A DNA stretch of 64,000 nt from Lytechinus pictus (lineage: Eukaryota; Echinodermata; Echinoidea; Temnopleuroida; Toxopneustidae). The DNA is taken from contig NC_087249.1 in assembly GCF_037042905.1 (NCBI RefSeq), forward strand, positions 55,396,401-55,460,400, in the 5' to 3' direction. Below the pieces are notes generated by a model, which saw only the letters and a program-made list of their open reading frames with translations, made no database searches and was not told the DNA's origin. The position numbers and the translations under genes were made by a program. Below, in pieces: positions 18,005 through 30,020 of the stretch (its first letter is position 1; every line of letters begins with the position of its first letter).

Positions 18005-21000
18005 TGTAGCGGTTTCCAAAATAGGGCAATTTTATTTCTTTGAAAAATATATGTCAGCAAAACAAGACTAGACTTTATTTAATTATTTCCCCCCCCCCCT
18101 CGCAAACTTGGTAGAAAATAAATAATTGATAAGTGTATCAGTTTATAGAAAACTGAATCTCTGATTATGACATGCAAAACTTCATTTCTTATCTTTCCTC
18201 TCATGCGATGAAGTATGTGGTTTTACGCTTATTGATTGATTGAAGAAATACCTGAAATTCCAATGCATACTGTTGGTTTGACTCATTGATAAACAATCCT
18301 TTGTGACGTAATAAAGATTTGTAAAAGACTTATGAATATTTATGTTAAGCAGTAGATGCGTGTGAAATCGGGACCAATCAGTGAAAAGCGCATTGCGCAT
18401 ATTCATGAAATGCGATGCGCGTATTGAAAACTGCGCAGCTCCAGGGCTGGTATAAATAGCGCGTCTGACCTAGATGCAAATTACTGTGTGTATCCCGATC
18501 AGTCATTGCAGTCACACGCATCATTGCTCTAACGTTATACAGTTTGTGTGTATCAAGACAGAGTCCGAGACTAAGGTAAATATGACTTAGTTTTCATACT
18601 TAGACCTCATTATTTTCTTTCTTGTGGTTAGGATTGAATCCTAGCATACTCAGAATACTTATGCAATTGAATTTGATTGATTAGGAGCTTTGGAATTATC
18701 AAATTGGGCTGAAAAACCGAGGTCTAACAAAACTTGAGGGTTCATTGTTTATTGACTTGACGTCATAATTTATGCTATCCAGGGATCCTTTTGATCCCGC
18801 CCACTGTTAGGCTCCATAGACTGTGTATTTTATATACACACACGGCGTGTGTGTTTGTTTAGTTAGGCAAATCGCTAACTGGAGTAAAGTTGTGTTAGCA
18901 GACTTTGCAAACCGGCAGAAAGTAATTTGTGCCGTATTTTGACATTGTTTTTAAACTAAGATTTTGGAATCTTTGAAAAGGATTTATTATCAGATTTTAC
19001 ATGCAAATTGACAGTAAATTAGGGTAGAACATTGTTGATGTATTTTTAGAGCAATTTCGTGCTCTGTGACTTTGATATCTTTAAAGAAGTTCTTAGATGT
19101 CAAATAAGTAGATAGCTTGTTAGCAACTTAGTTGAAGATTTTATTTGTGTGTATGTTTTGACTTGTTAATGTGTGTACACACGGAACAAAGCTCTTGTTA
19201 GACTCTTAGTTGGGCATCTAAATGAAGGCTCTAAATGAACATTTCTTGTAGAGCATTTGTAGTTGAGGAGGCATTCCTAGATGAACACTTTTACAGGCCT
19301 TCTCTAGTTAGGCATTTTAGTGGGGCGTTCTAGATGAACATTCCAAGTTGACATTTACAGTTGGGCATTTCTGAAGAGGCTTTCCCTAGATGAATATTTT
19401 TCATAGGCCTTTTCTAGTTAGGCATTTTGAATGGATGTTCTACATGAACATTTATTATTGAGTTCTAGTTGAACATTTTCTAAGTGAACAATTTTGGCAT
19501 GTTCATGGAAATGCACACCTTGGGCTTATTGTGTCAGATTATTGTCTTGGTTAAATTTAGTTATTTAACTGGATGTAAATAAGTGAACTTATTTAATGGA
19601 TAGTTTGTAATGTGTATATAGTGGACACTTGTGAAATGCTTAAATTGTATATCTTGAGAATGTGAATTTTATTACTGTTAAGTCAATTGTAAGGAACAGA
19701 TTTGGAAGAAGTCAACTGATATTTTGGCTGAGCATTTATTTGGTAGACCATAGCTCTTGTAGCAAGATAAACTTCTTGTTACATTTAAATCAGATGCGGT
19801 TCAGGACGTTGAGCAGTCTGACAAACTGACTCAAGTGCGGCCGTATTTCCGTCTAGCCTCTTCCAGTTCTGTCTCCACGACTTGTAGAGATTTGTTTGAA
19901 TTAATTAGTGATGAAATGTGGATATTTGTTTTATTTTAGGTCAGGCTCGAATACAAGTATGAATTTTTGGAAGATGAGGCTTTGGGCCTTCGTAACTTAA
20001 ATGTCACCAGTGCCTCAGAGATTTGGGGCATCAATCAATTACATGTAGTAGTTTTCCTTAGGATTTAATTAATTAATGAATCAATTTAAGACGTTAATTT
20101 AATTGATTCGCAAATTATTATCAATCATCATCATCACTTTCTCAGGATTAATTAGAATTGTGTATATAGCAATCAGCATTGTGCTTTATATTTAATTGAC
20201 TTTTTCATGAGAATATTGAATTTATAAACAAGATAGATTTTAAGATCGAAGCTATTAGGCAATTCATGTAAATATTAGGAATTTGTTAGGTGATGCCCCA
20301 AACAATAGGACAAAGGTAGTCAATTATACTTATTCAATAGAAATGTCATTTAGATACCTTTGCTCCTTTGTGTAATTATTTAGGATATAGGAATGTCTGA
20401 TTTACTTGATCTAGAACCCAGTGAAATTTTATAGACTTTTCTCTTCAACTATTAGACAAATACTACAAATAAGTGAACTTAAGAGTAGGCTGAAGTAGTT
20501 TTAATAATTTAATAGGTTGATTGCAGATATATAGACTTGACACTGGAGAAAAAGATAGACAGAAATGAATTCACTGAAGTACCGGTTGTCGTGAATTGAG
20601 CAAGTCAGGAACTGAATTAGTTTATTCTGAAGTTGGCGATAAGTATAGGAAGTAGTATTTGAGACTATGCTATCGTAGAGACTAAAGTTTTAGGTCACAT
20701 GTAGCAGACAGAGTGAGCGTACATGGTGACAAAAGGGGTGGAGAGACCAGACTAAGTAAAATTCCCGTTGAGAGGTGATTAGGTTTGATATTTCTTAACG
20801 CTAGAAAGAAGAGAAGTGTATTTGATTATTGGATCAAATTTGATAGCGAAGGTTGTTTACTTTGTTGAGGCTTTGGATAGCCAGGTAGAAAATGGTTGAG
20901 AGGCTAGGCAGGCCCAGTACAGAATGACTGTTCAGGTTTCTTTGGATTGAAAGATAGGCAAAACTGGTAGATAGAATCCAGTAGTCCAGATACTTTACAC

Positions 21001-22432
21001 AATTTTCTCTAATGTTCTTCTCTAGATAAATAAGTAATTGTAGTGCTATTACATGGCATAATTATTTATTACAGACATTACGAATTAGACTTAGCAGTGA
21101 TTTTATAATGCTACTTGTTAGGTGAAACAAATGAAAGATTGACATTAGTTAATGAGATGTAAATTTGGTAATTGAAATTCTGCCTGTACATAGCTAGTTC
21201 AACATGTCTGGAATTGACTTTTATTATTACATTGTTATGAAAATTTGATTCATTAAAGTTCTGCTTTATCAGTTAAACATGAAACAATAGGTTGCTTGAG
21301 TCAGTTTGTAAACAGCTGATCTACTTCTGCTTAGGTAAAATGAGATTAACTAAGAATTGGAACTTTTACAAGATACCTGGTACTTTTACGTGTTTTGGTT
21401 AGCTAAAATGGTGAAAATTCTCTAGAACGAAATCATTATCTGATTCCATTTCAGATTCTTATCCATGTCATTGTGCCTTAGATTGCTTGCTACCGTATAG
21501 GAGAACTGTAAGATAGAGTATGTGTGATGAGGAGATTTGCCCCAGTACAGAAGTTGTGTGCGATTTCGAGAGTTTGACTGTGTGAGCGAGACACTAGTGG
21601 ATGTGTTGTACACAGTTTGTGATGCCATGTGGAGTTGGTGAAGTGAAGAAGTTGATTGATTGTGCTTGTGCAAGTTTTAGTGCATGAGATTAGTAGTTTG
21701 AATTATTCCAAAGTGTTCTTGAAATATTGACTTTAGACTTAATTAGTTGTTAACTTACCGATGTTGATGTGAAGTGAAAGTTTTCTGTGAGACCTGAATC
21801 TAGAGATGTTCCGCGTGCACTAGTGTAGTGAAGAAGTGAGCGCGAATGTTTAGGATTTCCAGGGTCTCGGGGTCTGAGTTGACCAATTAGGAGTTGTGTC
21901 GAAAGTGACGTGCTGAATTAAATGGCTGAGTGTGTGCCAATGAGAGTACAGCATTTGTGAATAATTAAGGCATTTAAATTACGATGTTGTTGTTGATGTG
22001 AGCCAGTGAAACTGGTTGTCTCTTTATAACTTTAGTTATAAAGGGAGGAGATTTCTGACGCTCTTTTAAAGTTCAGATGGTGGCAGCGTACCTTTTGAGA
22101 ATGGTTGATTGATAATTGGTGGCAGAGCAGGATGGGAGTTTTCCATCTATCCCCTCTCTCTCTCTCATCCACGTTACTCTATCATCTATCACACTCTCTT
22201 CCTTCTATCTTTCTTCTTCCCCCTCTACTTCTATCACACTCTCTTCCTCCCTCTTCTTCTATCTTTCTTTCTTCCCCCCCTCCCCTCTATTTCTCGCTTC
22301 CTCCTTTTGATCTATCACTCTTCCTTTCTCTATCCACTTTTCCTTCGTCCTCCCCCCTCCTCCTCCTTGTTCTCCCCTTCCCCCCCCCCACTCTTTCTCT
22401 TCTTCCCTCCTCCTATATATATTTCCGCCACA
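18005..22432 (+). repeat. 3' LTR of the gypsy element
   Basis: A near-perfect copy of 7527-11955, from TGTAGCGG to CCGCCACA. Five substitutions were found by eye (18260, 19330, 19793, 19959, 21795), plus shorter C-runs near 22275 and small length changes in the CT-rich tract. The right flank ATATATTAAAAATT continues the interrupted tandem repeat. Confidence 0.95.
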
Positions 22433-23110
22433 ATATATTAAAAATTAATCTTAGAAATGAGACGTTTAGTGGTTTACGGTACAAATCTTTGTAAATTTAC
22501 GGACAAGATTTAACAGAAATGGCAATTTCTACGGAAACTTTGTAGAATTTACAGAAAAATCAGGTTTATGATAAATTTACTGACGTACTTGTCCGTAATT
22601 GTAGTGAATATCATTATTGAAAGGAGATGTTTACGGTAAATCTTTGTTTATTTACTATAAAGTATGTGTAGCTGTAAGTTTACGGACAAGCCACAGATTA
22701 ATTCGTAATATGTGTAAAATGCAATTTCTACGGAAAATTTGTAAAATTTACAGAAAAATCAGGTTAATAATAAATTTACTGACGTTGTCCGTAATTGTAG
22801 CGAAGATCATTTATTGAAAGGAGACGTTTACAATACTAGTACGTCTTGTAAATTTACTGTAAAGTAGATGTAAGTTTATGGACAAGATATAACAGATTAA
22901 TTTGTAATATGTGTAAAGTGCAATTTCTTCGGGAAATTTGTAAAATTTACAGAAAAATCAGGTTAAATGGTAAATTTACTGACGTAAGGAGACGTTTACA
23001 TACTTCTTTGTAAATTTACTGTAAAGTAGATGTAAGTTTACGGACACGATTTAACAGATATGCAATTTCTACGGAAAATGTGTAAAATTTACAGAAAAAT
23101 CAAGTTAATG
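22433..23110. repeat. TTTACGG-rich tandem repeat, right part
   Basis: Continuation of the array at 6809-7526, with GAAAGGAGATGTTTACGG near 22618 and GAAAGGAGACGTTTAC near 22817 among its units. It ends around AAAATCAAGTTAATGATG. Frames within it are spurious. Confidence 0.8.
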
Positions 23111-23479
23111 ATGAATATTCTGACCTTTTCGAGCATGCGCACTTGAGAAGTTTGTGAAAAAACCGCGAAGCAAAGAGAATTTTCCCTGGGTCTTGGATGT
23201 GTCAAGTGATCTTCTTGATCAGAAATTCGTAAGTATTTTGCTTTGAATTCGTAATTCCTACTTCTCTGGAATATATTGATACGTTTTATGCAGTTATATG
23301 AAATTAATATAGTGTTGGTTTTCATGATTACGAACAAGGTTTTGGCATTGACAAGTCCAGACGATGCAATGTATCGTCGCATGCACGCTGCTAGAGTCCC
23401 ATCGGTGCATTTGAGTGTAGGATATTTTGACGCTGTGGTTGAACGAAATGAAGGGACGAAGCCGTGGGATGGGCCAAGC
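23111..23479. other. Unassigned sequence left of the MITE
   Basis: Duplicated at about 46024-46389. A short plus frame from the ATG at 23324 (MITNKVLALTSPDD) runs up to the MITE. Outside the MITE it would resume near 24050, so a small exon-like frame may be split by the insertion. No family is recognised. Confidence 0.25.
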
Positions 23480-24040
23480 CGGGGGGGGGGGGGCACTCAG
23501 TATATAATGCATAGTGGGTATGTGCCGCGGAGGGGACCCCCATTTTCACACTCAAATTTTCGTTCCAAGGCATAGCCATAGCATTTTTGTCTTATTGAGA
23601 AAAAGAACAAAGAAAGCCGCTCCAAGGAGTCCAAAGCATAGCGTTTTCTTCTTAATCTTATTTAGTTATTGAGAAAAAAAGAAAGAAATCCGCTCCAAAG
23701 CTTCGCATATTTTCCGTTTTGCCGTTCTGAGCCGCAGTTTTGGTGAAAAGCGGCCGCAGAGCGCTGTCCGACCATCCCATCTGCGCTAGCGGCAGCGCAC
23801 CCGGCGCCCGTGCCGCCGGGCTATAGCTGCATGCACGTATGCCCGTTCCATAGGGATGAATACGCAATCACACGCAGGCGACCCGTTCAAAGGACCCCCG
23901 TTTTCACAAACATTTGTCGTTCCGAAGCCCGTTCCGAGGACCCTCCTTTTTACAATAAGCCCGCTCCAAGGCCCCCATTTTTTGTCTCGCCCGCGGCACG
24001 TACCCACTACTTTTTTGGTCGAGTGCCCCCCCCCCCCCGG
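23480..24040. mobile_element. MITE with G/C-run termini and 9-bp target duplication (A)
   Basis: Terminal inverted repeats are a C plus a long G-run followed by CACTC, and GAGTG followed by a long C-run. Subterminal matches include TAGTGGGTATGTGCCGCG with GCGGCACGTACCCACTA. Both sides carry GGGCCAAGC (23471-23479 and 24041-24049), a 9-bp target duplication that would fit a Mutator-like or related superfamily. There is no transposase. A second copy lies at 46390-46949. Confidence 0.85.
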
Positions 24041-24290
24041 GGGCCAAGCTTGTTTTATGAGCTTCACAAGGATATTTATATTATGATGCCATTTATATAT
24101 TCATTTGTATCTTCATTTGTAAATGTCAAGATGAAAATATAAACCTCAAAATATTTAATTTGTGCAATTAAAGATTAAACTTATTTAAATTAAACTAAAG
24201 GCATGTAATTGTAAAGGGGTAGATTAGATTAGATCTAAATAAATCAAATCAATGACAATGTCAACTGTAGTGTAGTGTATCCCGTCCTCG
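24041..24290. other. Unassigned AT-rich sequence
   Basis: AT-rich DNA between the MITE and the second foldback copy, duplicated at about 46950-47199. It contains TAGATTAGATTAGATC-type short repeats near 24223. No gene is seen. Confidence 0.4.
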
Positions 24291-24812
24291 GGCGAAGTTC
24301 ATGCAAGCTTCACTCCACTTCACTACCGCTACACTACACTCCACCTACCCCAACTTCGGGATGGTGAGCTCGATCGGATATTCCGAGTGACAAACGTGGC
24401 CGTGGGGTGGCCAATGGAAATGTTATTTATTGTAAAAATCATTTTAAACAATACAGGAGAAAGAAAAATGGCTTAACTTCTTATTCTTCACCCGTATTTC
24501 ACTCCGTGTCCATCCTTTGGTTATCCTCTAAATTGTTGATTTTGGGCCAGTATCTATTTCCTCACGTCACTATTCACGGCCGATTTCAAAACATCGCATG
24601 CGATCGCTCACAGGTCAAACAGCATAAATATTTATATTATTGGATGGTTCAGAAAATACCAAAAATATTCTACGAGTTGGGGAAATTTTTTTTCTTCCTT
24701 GTTTTATTTTTTTTTTACTATAATTTTTACAATAAATTACATTTCCATCCCACCTTTGTCACTAGCGGTAGTGAAGACGTGGAGTGGAGCCTGCACGAAC
24801 TTCGCTCGAGGT
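24291..24812. mobile_element. Foldback element, copy A2
   Basis: The same inverted-arm structure as 6148-6672, in the same orientation. The left arm starts GGCGAAGTTCATGCAAGC; the right arm ends GCCTGCACGAACTTCGCTCG. It differs from copy A1 by many substitutions, so A1 and A2 are older relatives, whereas A2 and the block B copy at 47200-47720 are nearly identical. Confidence 0.7.
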
Positions 24813-25811
24813 AGATCTAGTAATGATTTAGTGCTGGCTAGCGACCGACGGTTTCCATTCTCAGCCGCTAACTAATTATTCAGTTAAGACTGTGGTGCCT
24901 GTGTGTTCCGTGTGTGTATGTGTGATGCGAAGCTACCTCGACTCAAGTGATGTTGACGACCTTGTTGGAGCGTACAGTGTAGCGGTAGTGAAGTGGAGTG
25001 GAGCCTGCACGAACATCGCTTTAGGTAATGCGAAGCGTGCTGTACATGTGTTCTCTGGACGTGCGGGTATGGGTTTAGTGACAGTGTGCGTATGATTGTG
25101 AAGGGTTGAAGCCCGGGTTGAAGTTTCTTACAGCTCTGTGGGTTTATCTATACTTAAATGATTCTCTTTTCAAGCTTAAATTCTTATAATGATTGCTACA
25201 TTCCAATTATTTGATTAAATTGTTTGTTTTAGAACAGGTCTTTTATTTTTTCCTCAGACTATTTTTCCCATTACATATCAATTAAAGAGAGTCTTCACTT
25301 GTGTTTTATTGAATTATTATACAATGTCCACTGTAATGAAAATGGAAACATGCCAGTCAAATGAAAGTGTAATATAAGTGGAAACATGCTGGTCTATTGA
25401 CTATATGTTGACCATATAGTAGAAAGCGAAATTTGTTCTCAGCTGTAATTATTCTTTCTTCTATGGGAACTTGCTTCTCATAGATCAAATAAAATTTCCG
25501 AAGACCCCATATAATTTTGTTCTATTTGGTGCATTTAAAGAGGAGAAAGAAATGCTTTTTTTCAATTTGCCTAAATTGCATTTCAAAATATACCTTTTTC
25601 TTTTGCTTTCGGCACAGGCCAATTTTTAGAGGCTGAAATATTAAAGAGTTGATTACTTAAATTTTGTTCTAAAATCTTTTTCATATCACTTGCAAATAAT
25701 AGAGAAAATATAGCGCCCCCCAAAAAAAAAATTATTTTTAAAGGCATCTTGCACAAATTATTACAATGTTTTTGTTTTATTTAACAATCACTATGAGATC
25801 TGTATAAAGTG
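24813..25811. other. Sequence shared with the Harbinger upstream region
   Basis: Near-identical to 47721-48720 and about 55518-56514. In those copies it continues into a PIF/Harbinger transposase gene. Here homology stops abruptly after TGTATAAAGTG at 25811. It contains a third AGTGGAGTGGAGCCTGCAC motif near 24991. It is probably part of a Harbinger-linked composite repeat; no ORF is credible. Confidence 0.6.
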
Positions 25812-27609
25812 TTGTCAAAAGTGTGCGTGCGTCTTTACCTTTATATTCTACGGCAAACCCGCTGAGCGTGCCATTGTCCATTTTTCTTTCCTACGGGTCA
25901 GTGCTCTTGCCATTCAAGACGCCAGCGTGCCCTTTTGCAGCGAAAACGGAAGCGTTCGCTTTTATCTTTTCTTCTGACATGCTTCGGTTGGCTCTCCGAT
26001 AATATGTTTTTGCATTAGCGCCCTCTATGTTCACGATATCGGCGTTTTAGGCAAACTATTGAACGCCCGATCTCTAGTCACTGATCTGAATATCATTGTG
26101 TCCTTGTATCGGTGTGCCTAGTCCATTGGGGGTACATTTTCCAAAGTTACGCTTTCACAATTTCTTTTTATAGTTTTTCGTTTCAGGTTTCAGTAGTGAC
26201 AAAGTTCAATAAGATTTAGATTTGATTTTTTTTAAATAGAACGAGTTGCTTTATTTTAAAGAATATACCGTTAAGACACTGACTTTCTAAAAGTAAATGT
26301 TCAGGCGCGGGTAAGATTTGTTTTCATCACACTGAGCCCACACAGTCAGCATTGTCGGGTGAAAAGGAAAAATATGGAATTGTCCTTAACTTCTTTGTAA
26401 ACGAAATGCAAAACCCTTTGCAAAAGATGCAATATAAATCATACCTGGGTCCCAAAATGATGGCATTTAAATATCTACATTGAAACGCTATACTGTGACA
26501 AAAAATATTAAACTCATAAAATGCAAGCGTTTTTGTGGGAAAATGGACAAGGGCATCGTTGAAATTCATATTTGAGCTAAACATAGGCCTATATCTAATT
26601 TAGCCAAAGTGCACAACAATTTTACTCTTATTATACATTATGTTTAAACATTAACATGCTAGAAACTTATATATTCACACATAATACAGATGTCGTGCAA
26701 AACAAACGAATAAAATATCATTAATTTGAACTTTTAAAAATTAAATTGGATGCTCAAGCAGTCATATCGGTCATTGTTGATTAAATGCACAATTCTTGAA
26801 TTTCATTGCCCGAAATTTAGAACAAAAAGTATTTTCGTTACTTTGTAAGACCATTACAAACATCTTTACTTTCAAACGAAATCAAAAGCACTTAACAATT
26901 TAGTATAAAAATTATCAAATTTGAGGTAGTCTTGACCATGAATTGAGTTGAATGTTTATAAAGGAATTATAGCGTATTTTAATGAATCCCATTCTAAACT
27001 TTGAATGACCGATGTCTCCGGGGAAAAAATATCGCGTGAATTAAAATGCAAATTAACACATTTAAGTGACTCTGACATGAAATTGGACATGAAAACTTAT
27101 ATTATCTTTTTACCTGGGATCCGTCTTTATTCTCTTATCAATTTCCCCTGTGATCTAGAGTACTAAGTGACCAAGTGTTCTTGATTACCATCCAGCAGAC
27201 ACAGAACCGAAGGGGGTCTGGGCTGAAGCCTCCACACTCTTTTTCCTCCAAATAGCGTACAAAACGTAAAAAGTACCATGATTTTATGCATGGTGATCCC
27301 CTTCAAAACCGTTCGGCGGTTGGGGAAGGCTTAATTATTTCTTTCAATTTTTTAGTTCTACTCACAATATTTAATTTTGTCAACTTAATTTTAATAGCTT
27401 CTTTTTTTTCATCCAACTTCATTTCTTCCTTTGAATTTTTCTAAACCTTTTCTATACTTATTTTTTTAACCTTCACGTTTGACTTATACAGTAGTGCATA
27501 TTGCCGTTGATTTCTTCTTCCTATCAAATATCTGAATTTATCTGCAATATGTGTGTGTCAAATTATTGCAAATTAGATTCCCAGTGTCTAAGGTAAACAT
27601 AATTTACCG
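25812..27609. other. Unassigned, no gene seen
   Basis: AT-rich DNA with no long frame, RNA gene or clear repeat. There is a GC-richer patch around 25815-26040. Codon-like features or protein similarity were not recognisable. Confidence 0.5.
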
Positions 27610-29098
27610 ACGTAAAGTTTGTAATACATGATAGGATAAGTACATCTATGCTTAAAGAAATTATTCATGCTATTGTTGATCCTTTAACTTATATTTTTAA
27701 TCAATCTATATCATCAGGTGTTTGTCCGAACCTACTCAAAATTGCAAAAGTTACCCCGATCTACAAAAAAGATGATCCTCATGAAATAAGTAATTACCGC
27801 CCAATTTCTATACTTTGTAGTATATCCAAAATCTTAGAAAAAATAATATACACACGATTGTACAATTTTTTAAACTTGCATAATTTATTGAATCAAAATC
27901 AATATGGTTTTAGGAAAAATCACTCTACAGATTTAGCGCTAGTAAATATTTACGACAAAATTACTAAAGCGATGGCTGATAAAGAACATGTTATTGGAAT
28001 ATTTTTGGACCTAAGCAAAGCTTTTGATACACTTAATCACAAAATATTACTTCACAAACTACATTTATACGGAATACGTGGAAATGCACACAGATGGTTA
28101 GAAAATTATTTATCAAACAGACAACAATATGTTACATTTAATGGAATAGATTCAACCTTTAAAACTATCGAATGCGGTGTGCCTCAGGGGTCAATTTTGG
28201 GGCCGCTCCTCTTCCTATTATATGTCAATGATATATCAAATACTTCGGCCTTATTATCGTTTATCCTCTTTGCAGATGATACTAATATTTTTTATGCTCA
28301 CACAGAACTAGAAACTGTAATATTTACTTTAAATGTTGAATTATGTAAAGTATCTACTTGGTTCAAATGCAACAAATTATCCTTAAATATAAACAAAACA
28401 CATTTTATGCACTTTAAGCATTACAATACACATGCTGTTAACAATACAATAGCGATAAATATTGATAACGTATCTCTACAGCAAAAACAACATTCAAAGT
28501 TTCTAGGGGTAACTATTGATGAAAATTTATCCTGGAATAATCATTTAAGCCAAGTCACAACTTCCGTGTCCAAAGGTGTTGGAATAATTTCCAAATTAAA
28601 ATACGTATTACCTTAAAAACTCTCTTTTTACTTTATAATGTTTTGGTGCTTCCTCACATATCATATTGTAATATAGTTTGGGGTAATTGTGGTAAAACGA
28701 AACTTAATCCGATTTTCTTATTACAAAAAAGAGCAGTCCGTATTTGCACAGGATCACAATATCTTGCTAGATCCAATCCTTTATTTTTTAAATTAAAAAC
28801 ATTAAAAATTTCAGATATAAATACATTTCATGCTGCTATATTCATGTTCAAATACAAAAAGGGATTACTTCCCCCTTCCTTTCAAAATATGTTCACCCTG
28901 AACAACACCATCCATTCTTATCCAACACGAAACTCCACAAACTTTCATTTAACAAATCCAAAACTAATAATAACACACAAATCAATTAGACATTACGGTG
29001 CGGATTTGTGGAATGATTTATCACATGACATTAAGCTATGCACATCACTTTATTCATTCAAAGCTGTTCTGAAAAAAAAATACGCTGTCAAGCTATAA
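27610..29098 (+). pseudogene. LINE reverse transcriptase (Jockey/CR1-like), frameshifted
   Basis: A 5'-truncated non-LTR element. The frame is recognisable from about 27627 (DRISTSMLKEI) and the first ATG is at 27648. RT motifs in order are VTPIYKKDDPHEISNYRPIS, QYGFRKNHSTDLA, GIFLDLSKAFDTLNHK, CGVPQGSILGPLLFLLYVND and the catalytic FADDTNIF. A 1-nt frameshift near 28613 (after KYVLP) moves the rest to another frame, which runs to a TAA at 29096 and ends with the usual C-terminal region (HYGADLWNDLSHDIK). The upstream endonuclease is absent. The clade is judged from motif style only. Confidence 0.88.
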
Positions 29099-29379
29099 TT
29101 TCTAAAATCTTTCTGTGTACCCAAACAACTAATAACCCCCCCCCTTGCACATGCACACTCGCACACCTTGTATACAACTTGTATATGAACTGCGTGTAGT
29201 AATTGTGTGTTTATAGAAATTAAGTTGAGCAAAGGCTTTCTAAAGTGATTTTTAATTATAAGATAGATATTTTGATTTAGGTTTTACTTCTCAGCGACAA
29301 AGCATAGCCATAGCGAGCAAGCGGTTTTTGAAAAAAAAAATCAATTCTGAAGTTGTAAAACTTGATTTATGGTCAATTA
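29099..29379. other. Downstream of the LINE, unassigned
   Basis: Probable LINE 3' untranslated sequence, with a C-run at 29137-29145 and an A-run near 29331. The boundary is not visible. Confidence 0.3.
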
Positions 29380-30020
29380 TGGGGCTAATCATTGTTAAAA
29401 GGACGTCCTTGCGCAATGTTGCCAGCGCGAACCACCAGCTCAAACTTCTTGACATGTCGTGTAATAAGACATGAAAATTAAATATTCTGAGCTGGTTTTG
29501 TAATCATGAAAAAGATGTGTATGTAACTAAAAAATAACTGTACGCTCGCTATTTTTTTTTATATACTGACCAGTAAAGGAAGCAGTTAATCACTGCATTT
29601 TAAATAGGATACATAACTCACCAATAAAAATAATGCGAGCGCAAAGCGCGAGCTCAAAAACTTGTGATATTCCAACCTGAAAACTGGACATTCTAAGCAT
29701 TTTTTGTGAACGGGAAGAGAACGAGTACAATAATTGATGCGAGTGGAGGAAGCGAGCCAAAAAATTGTGATATTCCAACCATAAAGCAACATTCTATACA
29801 TTTTTGTAACCATGAGCAGGATTAGTACTGTACTAAACAATAATTGATGCAAGCACGATTCAAAATATGTGATTTTCGAACCTAAAATGTATTATGTTTT
29901 ATTATTAAAGTAGGTATATTTCTTTTTAAAAAAGGGCATATTTCATTTGGAAAAAAAATCCTACAGGGATTTTTTTTTTGGGGGGGGGTGCAAGAGAGCA
30001 CAAAGCGCAAGCTAAAATTT
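29380..30020 (-). repeat. ~105-110 bp hairpin repeats (GCGAGCGCAAAGCGCGAGC), reverse orientation
   Basis: Units are marked by GCGAGCGCAAAGCGCGAGC near 29635, GCGAGTGGAGGAAGCGAGC near 29740, TGCAAGCACGATTC near 29848 and a final GAGCACAAAGCGCAAGC near 29995. AAACTTGTGATATTCCAACC lies between units. Spacing is about 103-108 bp. It is the same family as 36110-37165 but inverted. A GGGGGGGGG run and a C/A-poor flank close it near 29990. Confidence 0.65.

Larger units (their letters stand above)
7527..22432 (+). mobile_element. Young giant Ty3/gypsy LTR retrotransposon
   Basis: A complete 14,906-bp element with TG...CA LTRs of 4429 and 4428 bp and an internal region of 6.05 kb. The order is PBS, gag, -1 frameshift site, protease-RT-RNase H, integrase, C2H2 ORF, polypurine tract. 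RT-RNase H preceding integrase is the Ty3/gypsy order. Flanks are ATAA (7523-7526) and ATAT (22433-22436), a 4-bp target duplication with one mismatch. Block B keeps the empty site as a single ATAT at 45345-45348. By eye the LTRs differ by only five substitutions plus homopolymer-length changes (about 0.1%), so insertion is recent. No env-like gene is seen. Confidence 0.95.

Noticed and set aside
23294..24142. Clusters of 60-110 codon ORFs on both strands around the MITE
   Set aside because: They read through G/C-runs and terminal inverted repeats and depend on homopolymer length, which differs between A and B.
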